Source of the DNA: Clostridia bacterium
GTDB taxonomy: Bacteria; Bacillota; Clostridia; Oscillospirales; Acutalibacteraceae
DNA length: 6,546 bases
NCBI GenBank assembly: GCA_017387165.1
Contig: JAFOFS010000020.1
Location: forward strand, 1 to 6,546
Direction of reading: 5' to 3'
In this document: piece by piece, positions 1 through 6,546 of the stretch
How the letters are laid out: the number at the start of each line of letters is the position of its first letter
How positions within the stretch are numbered: the stretch's first letter is position 1
Made by a program: the position numbers and the translations under genes
The notes under the pieces: model-generated
The model's database searches: none
The model's input: only the letters and a program-made list of their open reading frames with translations
What the model was told of the DNA's origin: nothing

Positions 1-54
1 GCATTTGCCTATCTGCTTAAAAAAGAAAAGATAAACATTCTTAAAGTAGTATAA
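1..54 (+). CDS. Possible 3' end of a plus-strand gene, unidentified
   Basis: Reading frame 1 of the plus strand is open from the window edge to a TAA at 52-54 and gives 17 residues rich in Lys, Leu, Ile and Val (it ends KKEKINILKVV). The other two plus frames stop earlier. A terminator-like hairpin with a T tract on the plus strand follows 87 bases later, as expected downstream of a gene converging on the surE operon. The stretch is AT-rich (about 25% G+C over the first 60 bases by hand count) and much poorer in G+C than the operon, so it could also be plain intergenic DNA. No family is recognisable from so few residues. Confidence 0.25.
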   Translation, partial: AFAYLLKKEKINILKVV

Positions 55-66
55 GATTTAAAGGAT

Positions 67-82
67 TTTAGGTTCTCCTAAA
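67..82. repeat. Small perfect inverted repeat (6-bp stem, TTCT loop)
   Basis: TTTAGG at 67-72 and CCTAAA at 77-82 pair perfectly around a four-base loop. No T tract follows directly on either side, so this does not look like an intrinsic terminator. It lies in AT-rich DNA where short inverted repeats arise easily by chance, and no function is assigned. Confidence 0.35.
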
Positions 83-130
83 GATTGGATAATGTGATAT
101 ACATTTTCTCTGCTTGTTACGGTATAAGAC

Positions 131-172
131 AAAATTAAAAGGAAGCACGAAAATTTCGTGCTTCCTTTTTTT
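131..172. terminator. Bidirectional intrinsic terminator of the surE operon
   Basis: GGAAGCACG at 141-149 pairs perfectly with CGTGCTTCC at 157-165. The AAAATTT between them can add two more A-T pairs, leaving a loop of about three bases. On the plus strand the stem is followed by seven T (166-172). On the minus strand it is followed by TTTTAATTTT (140 down to 131). The A and T flanks also pair and lengthen the stem. The stem begins 47 bases past the surE stop, so it should end the minus-strand operon, and its symmetry lets it also stop a transcript entering from the left edge. Confidence 0.88.
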
Positions 173-212
173 ACTGCCCTTTAGAATACAACCTCTACGC
201 CTCGGAATTTTT

Positions 213-935
213 TTATTCTTGCAGATGCTTGATTTCCTCGAACAAGGCGAGGTTGGTGAGTGAAACGGCCAACGGGGTGACCGAAATAAGACCGTGATAA
301 ATGGCGTCGATGTCCTCCTCGGGATTTTCGCCCTTACCCGGCTGGATCTCGCCCTCCTGCTCGTACATATCGTTGCCGCGATGCACGAACACGTCGGTGA
401 AGAAAATGCCGCCCTGTCGCGTCACACGGAGACCGTTCACCTGAGCCGGAACGTTGATATTAAACAGCTGATTTCGCTCGATCAGGCGGTTGTCCTGCAG
501 GAATTTCATCACGCGGTCGAGATGGGCGACCGACTCCACCACCGCCGACGGATCGGCAGAGAAGGCGATGCCTCGCAGGCCAAGACGCGCCGCCTCGAAA
601 ATGGCGCCGACCGTGCCGGAATAGACGATGTCTTTGCCGAGGTTTAAGCCGCGGTTGACACCCGAAAAGACCATATCAAACTGCTTACCGAAGCTGGTGA
701 CCGCGTAGCGGACGCAGTCGGCAGGGGAGGACTCCAGCGAGTACGCCTCGATGCCCTCTCCGATATCCACCGCCTTGATCTCGATGGGTCGGGTAAAGCA
801 GATCGCATGGCTCATACCGCTTTGCTCCACCTTTGGCGCAATGACCGTGACCTCGCCGTATTGCTGCGCCCACCGCGCAAAGTGGGGCAGAGCAGGGGCG
901 AAAATGCCGTCGTCGTTTGTAATCAGAATGTTCAT
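213..935 (-). CDS. surE: 5'/3'-nucleotidase SurE
   Basis: SurE is a divalent-metal-dependent cytoplasmic phosphatase that removes phosphate from nucleoside 5'- and 3'-monophosphates. Some homologues also cut short polyphosphate. The 240-residue protein opens with the family signature MNILITNDDG, giving the metal ligands Asp8 and Asp9. It also has the active-site Ser39 (EQSGMS), Asn94 in SGVNRGLNLG, the SGTVGA loop near 106-111, and a C-terminal HGLISVTPL typical of SurE. It is near the usual 240-265 residues and looks complete. The start is the ATG at 935-933, because the protein then begins exactly at the conserved N-terminus. GAGGG (942-946) lies 6 bases upstream, and the start overlaps the preceding stop by 4 bases (ATGA), which implies translational coupling. 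A TTG two codons further upstream is less likely. It is the last gene before the terminator. Its place after two NrnA-type genes fits dephosphorylation of the mononucleotides they release. Confidence 0.96.
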   Translation of the reverse strand: MNILITNDDGIFAPALPHFARWAQQYGEVTVIAPKVEQSGMSHAICFTRPIEIKAVDIGEGIEAYSLESSPADCVRYAVTSFGKQFDMVFSGVNRGLNLGKDIVYSGTVGAIFEAARLGLRGIAFSADPSAVVESVAHLDRVMKFLQDNRLIERNQLFNINVPAQVNGLRVTRQGGIFFTDVFVHRGNDMYEQEGEIQPGKGENPEEDIDAIYHGLISVTPLAVSLTNLALFEEIKHLQE

Positions 936-1909
936 AACCAACCCTCGTGCGTTTCCTTATATTCTTTGAGAAGCGCATCTGCTTCTGCAATCAGCTTGTT
1001 CATACCGTCTTTGTCACCGACAAAAGCGCCGGCCGCGCAGGCGTGACCGCCGCCGCCGTACCGCTCCGCCAGTTCGCTGACCGTCACGAAACGGGAGCGC
1101 AGACGCACGCGGATTTCTCCCTCGTATTCGATGAATGCCAGCCAGATGAGGCTGCCGCGGATGTTTTCCAGATAGGACACCGCCGCCGACGCCTGCTCGT
1201 GAGTGAGACCGAATTTTTCCTTGGTGGCGTCGTCCACGAAGAAATACGCCACACCGTTTTCGGTGATCTGCATCTGCTCGTAGACGTGGGCACGGAATTT
1301 GAATACCTCGAAATCCTTCATATACAAGCGAGCGTACAGCGTTTCCAGATCGATGCCGGTTTCCAGCAACGTCGCCGCTGCGCGCAGCGTGTTGGCGGAA
1401 ACCTCACGGAAGCGGAAGCGCCCCGAATCGGTCACCATACCGGTGTAAATGCAGGTGGCGGCTTCCTTGGTCAGCACCAGCTCATCCGCGAAGGTCTGAT
1501 AAAAGGTGGCGATCATCTCACAGCAGGATGACCGCTCCTCCTCCACCCACTGCAGATCGCCGTAGGTTTCGATGGGGATATGGTGGTCGATCTTGATGAC
1601 CGTTTTGCAAAGGGCGTATTGCGGATTGGAGATACGGGCGGAGGTTCCGGTATCCACCACGATGCCCAGCGCTTCGCGGAAATAGTCGTCCTCCTGCGGA
1701 CCGTCCTCTTCCCCGAGAAACGCGACGAAATCGGTGTAGTCGGTGTTGATGACCGCGATCTCCTTCTGAGGGAAAGAGGCGCGCAGAATGCCACGGAGGC
1801 CCATCGAGGAGCCGACTGCGTCACCGTCGGGACGCTTGTGGCGGAAGATGACGATACGGTCGTACTGCTTGATCGTATCCAGGATGCGTTTCATCGCGTC
1901 GTAGTTCAT
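932..1909 (-). CDS. nrnA: DHH/DHHA1 phosphoesterase, NrnA-type (paralogue 1)
   Basis: This 325-residue protein matches the NrnA family of oligoribonuclease/pAp phosphatases, Mn-dependent cytoplasmic enzymes that degrade 2-5 nt RNA to mononucleotides and often convert pAp to AMP. The DHH domain motifs are intact: HKRPDGDAVGS (His24, Asp28, Asp30), VVDTG (Asp86), IDHH (Asp108-His109-His110) and VTDSGRFRF (Asp161). The DHHA1 domain follows, with RLRSR near 269-273 and RYGGGGHACAAGA near 283-295. B. subtilis NrnA is about 313 residues, so the length is normal. The start chosen is the ATG at 1909-1907, with GGAGG at 1917-1921 and a 7-base spacer. Both lie in the end of the preceding paralogue, and the ATGA junction suggests coupled translation. 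A TTG eight codons upstream would put the Shine-Dalgarno inside the gene. Substrate cannot be read from sequence; nanoRNA, pAp and pApA (from c-di-AMP) are candidates. Confidence 0.92.
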   Translation of the reverse strand: MNYDAMKRILDTIKQYDRIVIFRHKRPDGDAVGSSMGLRGILRASFPQKEIAVINTDYTDFVAFLGEEDGPQEDDYFREALGIVVDTGTSARISNPQYALCKTVIKIDHHIPIETYGDLQWVEEERSSCCEMIATFYQTFADELVLTKEAATCIYTGMVTDSGRFRFREVSANTLRAAATLLETGIDLETLYARLYMKDFEVFKFRAHVYEQMQITENGVAYFFVDDATKEKFGLTHEQASAAVSYLENIRGSLIWLAFIEYEGEIRVRLRSRFVTVSELAERYGGGGHACAAGAFVGDKDGMNKLIAEADALLKEYKETHEGWL

Positions 1910-2850
1910 TGGTTTTCCTCCGATAATTGGCAAAGATCGGCGAGCATCTGCATCGCCTGCTCACGGTCGGCTACGGTGGCGCCGCTGGCCTTGGCATGAC
2001 CGCCGCCGCCGTATTTCACCGCGATGGGGTTGATGTTGTAGCGGTTGGAGCGCAGCTCGCACAGCACGCCGTTTTCGGTTTCGGTGAAATTCACCCAGCT
2101 GTCGATCCCACGCAGCTCGGACATGGTGCTGACCATACCGCGGGAAATGGAGAAAACGTCGGCATGGCATTCCGCCACCTCGTCACGGGTGGTGTAGATA
2201 TACGCCACGCGGTGCGGCGTGGTCTGAATTTTCAGCGTAAAACGGGCACGCAGCTGCGCCTGCTCCAGATCGCCGGAATACAGCTGACGGTAGATGTCGG
2301 TGGTGTCAAACGAACGCTCCATCAGGAAGGACGCCAGGCGGAAGGTCTGGGCGTTGGTGCTGTCGTAGCGGAAACGCCCCGAATCGGTCACCATACCGGT
2401 ATACAGCGCCTTGGCGGCATCGGCAGGGACGGTGAGTCCCCCCTCCATCGCCATGGCGGTCACCAGACCGCAGCAGCTTTCGTACGAGGTGTCGGTCACC
2501 TCGGCATCCGCGATCTTTTCCACGAAAATGTGGTGATCCAGCCGCGCCGTCGCGGCGGCAGTGGTATACCGTCCATCGCTGATGAGCGCCGGCGCGGAGG
2601 TGTCCAAAATGATGCACAGGGCATCGGTAAACGCGTCGTCGGGCAGGTCGTCTAACTGCTCGCCCTCCAGGATAAAGGCGTACCGCTCGGTCATATCACC
2701 GACCGCGTAGATTTCCTTTTCGGGGTAAGTGGCGCGCAGCAGGCGCTTTAAGCCGAACTGGCTGCCGATGGCATCGCCGTCGGGACGGTCGTGCCGATGG
2801 ATGATGATACGGGGATATTGCTCAATAAGCTGAATAATCGCTTCAAACAT
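1906..2850 (-). CDS. nrnA: DHH/DHHA1 phosphoesterase, NrnA-type (paralogue 2)
   Basis: This second NrnA-family protein has 314 residues, almost the size of B. subtilis NrnA. Its DHH motifs are all present: HRHDRPDGDAIGS (His20, Asp24, Asp26), ILDTS (Asp83), LDHH (Asp105-His106-His107) and VTDSGRFRY (Asp156). The C-terminal DHHA1 domain carries ELRSNR (265-270) and KYGGGGHAKASGA (279-291). By eye, similarity to the following gene is clear at the motifs but weak between them, so this is an old or fast-diverging duplication rather than a recent copy. The region before the DHHA1 glycines differs most (LRSNR here, LRSRF there), which may alter substrate grip. Start: ATG at 2850-2848, with AAAGGAA (2860-2866) 9 bases upstream, overlapping the preceding stop codon. 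Its own stop overlaps the next start by 4 bases. Catalytic competence is likely, but the exact substrate is unknown. Confidence 0.92.
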   Translation of the reverse strand: MFEAIIQLIEQYPRIIIHRHDRPDGDAIGSQFGLKRLLRATYPEKEIYAVGDMTERYAFILEGEQLDDLPDDAFTDALCIILDTSAPALISDGRYTTAAATARLDHHIFVEKIADAEVTDTSYESCCGLVTAMAMEGGLTVPADAAKALYTGMVTDSGRFRYDSTNAQTFRLASFLMERSFDTTDIYRQLYSGDLEQAQLRARFTLKIQTTPHRVAYIYTTRDEVAECHADVFSISRGMVSTMSELRGIDSWVNFTETENGVLCELRSNRYNINPIAVKYGGGGHAKASGATVADREQAMQMLADLCQLSEENQ

Positions 2851-2864
2851 AGCGGAAAGTTCCT

Positions 2865-4061
2865 TTACTTAAAATAACCTTTGTACTGCACGGTCAGGTC
2901 GCTGTCGGGGAACAGATACTTGTGCAGCTCGATGAGATAGTCGTCGGTCATACTCGCAATATAGTCGATGACGATCTGGTTGGGATCGGTTGACTGATAC
3001 GGCACCTCGCGACGGTAGTTGGAGTTCTCGACGTAATGGATGTGGTGGGTGAAGACGGGGGAGGCGGTGTTGCCGGATTTGAGATCGTCCAGCAACTGTC
3101 CGTAGATCTCCGCCATCATCGGTTGGACGGTGGTTCCCAGCTTGGATGCCGCCGCCGCGTTGTTGTAGATGAGGGAGTAGTTGGCGGATTTTGCCTCTTT
3201 CACCATCTTAAAATGCTCGGTATCCAGCTTGATATACGGCTTGCCGTAGCTGTTTTCCACCACGTTGACCACCAGCGCATTGATGATGTCGGCGTTGACG
3301 CCGCCCATCACCTTATCGTCAAACAGATCGGCGTCCACCGTCTTGGTCAGCACCGCGTCCTGACGATCCTTGCCGAGATAGGCGATGATGTCGGACAGGC
3401 GCACCACGCAGCCCTCCAGCGTCGAGGGCATAATGGTCTGCGTAAAGGCGGCGTCGGTGTAGCAGCGTTCGATCATCTGCTCAAACTCGTCAAAGCCGGA
3501 GAGCCGGACGGGGTGGTATTCCTCACACTCAAACTCGCCGTTGTGACCGGCAATGCCGTCCAATGTCTGCAGGCTGATGTTCTGCGGAAAGATCTTGTCC
3601 AGCACACGCACCGAGTGGATGTTGTGATAGAAGTGCCGTCCCGTGTGTTCAAAGGACAGCGCGTCGAGGTATTTCTCGCCGCTGTGGGCAAACGGGGGAT
3701 GACCGATATCGTGACCCAGCGCGATCGCCTCGATGAGATCGAGGTTTAAGTGCAGCGCCGCGCCGATGGTGCGGGAAATGCGGGAAACCAGCTGCACGTG
3801 CAGACTGCGACGGGTGATGTCGTCGTTTTTGTACAGCGAAAAGACCTGCGTCTTGTCGGTGTAGCGGTTGTAGTAGGGGGTGTACACGATCTTGTCGGTA
3901 TCCCGTGCGAAAACGGGACGCCAGATCATATCGGGATCGCTTTTGCCGCGACGGCGGATCGCCGCCTCGTTCGGAAACGCCAGCTGCGGAAAGTTTCCGC
4001 TTTGCTTATCCGCTTCCATTTGTTGTATCAACTGCTCCGAAAGAGCGGATTGTTTACTCAT
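2865..4061 (-). CDS. dGTPase-like HD-domain dNTP triphosphohydrolase
   Basis: HD-superfamily enzymes of this type hydrolyse dNTPs to deoxynucleosides and triphosphate, lowering dNTP pools. The 398-residue protein shows RDTDKIVYTPYYNRYTDKTQVF (start near 53), a divergent form of the dGTPase segment RDRDRI..S.AFRRL..KTQVF. The H..HD..D metal motif follows as His88 (SLHVQ), His117-Asp118 (GHDIGHPPFAH) and Asp224 (RLSDIIAYLGKD). His126 and Glu129 match the catalytic pair described for E. coli Dgt. The N-terminal 50 residues, including QLAFPNEAAIRRRGKSD, are not the usual dGTPase start. The length lies between short HD dNTPases (about 330-350) and E. coli Dgt (about 505). The ATG is preceded by GGAGG (4067-4071) at 5 bases, right after the udk stop. 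Nucleotide preference and allosteric control cannot be predicted. Activity on dGTP, all dNTPs or another phosphoester is possible. Confidence 0.88.
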   Translation of the reverse strand: MSKQSALSEQLIQQMEADKQSGNFPQLAFPNEAAIRRRGKSDPDMIWRPVFARDTDKIVYTPYYNRYTDKTQVFSLYKNDDITRRSLHVQLVSRISRTIGAALHLNLDLIEAIALGHDIGHPPFAHSGEKYLDALSFEHTGRHFYHNIHSVRVLDKIFPQNISLQTLDGIAGHNGEFECEEYHPVRLSGFDEFEQMIERCYTDAAFTQTIMPSTLEGCVVRLSDIIAYLGKDRQDAVLTKTVDADLFDDKVMGGVNADIINALVVNVVENSYGKPYIKLDTEHFKMVKEAKSANYSLIYNNAAAASKLGTTVQPMMAEIYGQLLDDLKSGNTASPVFTHHIHYVENSNYRREVPYQSTDPNQIVIDYIASMTDDYLIELHKYLFPDSDLTVQYKGYFK

Positions 4062-4072
4062 AAAAACCTCCG

Positions 4073-4696
4073 TTAATTTTCCGAAAGGTAAGATGCGATG
4101 CGGTTGATGATCATACCGTAGGCGACGGGGTTTTTGCCGCCCTCGGGAATGATGATGTCCGCTTTCTTTTTGCTGGGTTCAACAAACGCTTCGTGCATCG
4201 GCTTGACGGTGGTAAGATACTGCGAAATGACCGATTCCAGACTGCGACCGCGTTCCTCCACGTCGCGGAGAATGCGCCGCACGATGCGGACGTCGGCGTC
4301 GGTGTCCACGTAGATCTTCATATCCAGCCGTTTCAGAATTTCGGGATTTTCGAAGATGAGAATACCCTCCAGCAGGATGACCTCGGTGCTTTCCACGTGT
4401 ACCGTCCGGTCGCTGCGATCGTGACGGGCGTAGTCGTAGACGGGGCTTTCCACCGACCGTCCGGCTTTCAGCTCGTCGAGATGATGCAGCAACAGCTCGG
4501 TATCAAATGCCGAGGGATGGTCGTAGTTCATCAGCGCCCGTTGCTCGTACGGGACGTTCGGTTGCGCCTTGTAATAGTTATCGTGTCGGACGACCGACAG
4601 CTCGCTGCCGAAATAATCGGCGATGTTTTCGGCCAGGGTGGTTTTACCACTGCCCGAGCCGCCGGCGATGCCGATGAGAATGCGTTGTTGTTTCAT
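4073..4696 (-). CDS. udk: Uridine/cytidine kinase
   Basis: Udk phosphorylates uridine and cytidine to UMP and CMP with ATP or GTP, the last step of ribonucleoside salvage. The 207-residue protein has a P-loop at 12-19 (GGSGSGKT) and a nucleoside-binding segment HDNYYK (38-43). It also has the NYDHPSAFD signature (57-65), LLEGIL (108-113) and a lid region rich in Arg (R140, R141, R144, then EERGR at 148-151). The C-terminal ADIIIPEGG is typical of the family. Its length equals that of usual bacterial Udk. The start is the ATG at 4696-4694, because GGAGG (4706-4710) sits 9 bases upstream. An in-frame TTG at 4714 would place this Shine-Dalgarno inside the coding region. An 18-base gap separates it from the phosphorylase and 11 bases from the HD enzyme. 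Udk and the upstream phosphorylase compete for uridine. Confidence 0.95.
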   Translation of the reverse strand: MKQQRILIGIAGGSGSGKTTLAENIADYFGSELSVVRHDNYYKAQPNVPYEQRALMNYDHPSAFDTELLLHHLDELKAGRSVESPVYDYARHDRSDRTVHVESTEVILLEGILIFENPEILKRLDMKIYVDTDADVRIVRRILRDVEERGRSLESVISQYLTTVKPMHEAFVEPSKKKADIIIPEGGKNPVAYGMIINRIASYLSEN

Positions 4697-4705
4697 AGCG
4701 GTGTT

Positions 4706-4710
4706 CCTCC
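4706..4710 (-). promoter_or_regulatory. Shine-Dalgarno that fixes the udk start
   Basis: GGAGG on the minus strand, 9 bases before the ATG at 4696. It lies in the short gap after the phosphorylase stop and decides against the longer TTG-initiated reading. Confidence 0.85.
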
Positions 4711-4714
4711 CCAA

Positions 4715-6016
<1,302 letters not shown>

Positions 6017-6018
6017 GG

Positions 6019-6435
6019 TCAAATACCCCGCTTCAGTTGGCTTTTATCAAACGTATCCGGCAGCAACTCCGCCAGCGTCCGCTCGCGGATCTCGTTGCCG
6101 TCGTACAGCAGCACCGGCATATCGCCTTCGCAAAATTCCGCCAGTACCTGACGGCAGACGCCGCAGGGCGGACAGAAGTCGGAGACCGCTTCGCCTGCCT
6201 TGCCGCCCACGATCGCGATGGCGGCAAACTCCCGTTCGCCTGCGTGTACCGCGGTGAAGGTCGCCACACGCTCGGCGCAGACGGTGGGGGTGTAGCTGGC
6301 CGATTCGATGTTGGCGCCGGTATAGATCTTGCCGTCGGCGGTCAGCAGCGCCGCTCCGACCGCAAAATCCGAATAGGGACAATAGCTGTGGGAACGGGCG
6401 TCCAGCGCCGCGTCGATCAAGCGTTGTTTCTCCAT
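6019..6435 (-). CDS. cdd: Cytidine deaminase (homotetrameric type)
   Basis: Cdd hydrolytically deaminates cytidine and deoxycytidine to uridine and deoxyuridine, feeding the phosphorylase encoded next. The 138-residue protein is the size of the Bacillus-type tetrameric enzyme. It shows the zinc site Cys53-Ala54-Glu55 (CAE, with Glu as proton shuttle) and PCGVC with Cys91 and Cys94, followed by RQ. The substrate-binding GANIE (Asn42, Glu44) and the SYCPYS segment near 17-22 are also present. Three Cys ligands are characteristic of the tetrameric class. The start is the ATG at 6435-6433 (MEKQRLIDAAL), because AAGGA (6445-6449) lies 9 bases upstream. The ATG 11 codons earlier (6468) lies inside the preceding gene and adds residues absent from the family. 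Five bases separate it from the upstream stop and two from pdp. Confidence 0.96.
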   Translation of the reverse strand: MEKQRLIDAALDARSHSYCPYSDFAVGAALLTADGKIYTGANIESASYTPTVCAERVATFTAVHAGEREFAAIAIVGGKAGEAVSDFCPPCGVCRQVLAEFCEGDMPVLLYDGNEIRERTLAELLPDTFDKSQLKRGI

Positions 6436-6440
6436 GACGA

Positions 6441-6546
6441 TCAATCCTTTTCGGTCAGAAGTTTCCATACCGTTTCTCCGATATGGTCAAACCCGTACAG
6501 TGTGCCGAGATTTTGCGGAGCAAGCCGCTTGCCGTACAGCAGATAC
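6441..6546 (-). CDS. C-terminal end of a probable phosphopentomutase (partial)
   Basis: Frame from the right edge to TGA at 6443-6441, giving the last 34 residues of a gene that starts outside the window. The stretch YLLYGKRLAPQNLGT then GFDHIGETVWKLL resembles the DeoB C-terminus as I remember it, where a VYGK..K..NLGTR block is followed by a TFADIGATIAE block. DeoB interconverts (deoxy)ribose-1- and 5-phosphate and is the natural partner of cdd and pdp. The match is short and divergent: there is no Arg after LGT, HIGE replaces DIGA, and the usual terminal GTSFL is missing. Another alkaline-phosphatase-superfamily metalloenzyme or an unrelated protein remains possible. The ribosome binding site of cdd overlaps its last codons. 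Confidence 0.5.
   Translation of the reverse strand, partial: YLLYGKRLAPQNLGTLYGFDHIGETVWKLLTEKD

Noticed and set aside
67..82. Hairpin considered as a second terminator or an operator
   Set aside because: There is no adjoining T tract, the stem is A-T-rich and short, and no nearby start codon is supported for it to regulate.
1910..1933. TTG start eight codons upstream for DHH paralogue 1
   Set aside because: The GGAGG at 1917-1921 and the ATGA junction both point to the ATG at 1909.
3036..4076. Plus-strand open frames opposite the HD dNTPase gene
   Set aside because: They are antisense shadows of a gene with clear catalytic motifs, with no family resemblance and no ribosome binding site I could trust.
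6436..6468. Eleven-codon N-terminal extension of cdd from an upstream ATG
   Set aside because: It overlaps the preceding gene, lies outside the family alignment, and the AAGGA at 6445-6449 is correctly spaced only for the ATG at 6435.

Overview
The window holds seven complete genes and one gene cut by the right edge. All are on the minus strand, packed head to tail with gaps of 2 to 18 bases or 4-base ATGA overlaps, and so look like one operon read from right to left. The gene complement is a pyrimidine-nucleoside phosphorylase of the Bacillus/Clostridium type, a tetrameric-type Cdd, Udk, and NrnA-type DHH phosphoesterases. With AGGAGG-like ribosome binding sites and fairly G+C-rich coding DNA, it suggests a Bacillota genome, most likely a Clostridia or Oscillospiraceae-like anaerobe. 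This placement is inferred from gene families, not from a marker gene.

In transcription order: the C-terminus of a probable phosphopentomutase (right edge to 6441), cytidine deaminase (6435-6019), pyrimidine-nucleoside phosphorylase (6016-4715), uridine kinase (4696-4073), a dGTPase-like HD triphosphohydrolase (4061-2865), two adjacent divergent NrnA-type DHH/DHHA1 phosphoesterases (2850-1906 and 1909-932), and the 5'/3'-nucleotidase SurE (935-213). A strong hairpin with T tracts on both sides (about 131-172) ends the operon. The first 130 bases are AT-rich. They may carry the last codons of a convergent plus-strand gene and a small hairpin, but no complete gene.

The products form a chemically connected set. 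NrnA-type enzymes break nanoRNA, and possibly pAp or pApA, to mononucleotides. SurE dephosphorylates nucleoside monophosphates, and the HD enzyme removes triphosphate from dNTPs. Cdd converts (deoxy)cytidine to (deoxy)uridine, and the phosphorylase releases base and (deoxy)ribose-1-phosphate. A phosphopentomutase would pass the sugar to central metabolism, while Udk returns uridine and cytidine to UMP and CMP. The individual families are well known. The least described aspects are their gathering into one coupled unit, the tandem DHH pair, and the HD enzyme inside a salvage operon. No CRISPR array, insertion sequence, tRNA or rRNA was seen. The operon promoter must lie beyond the right edge.
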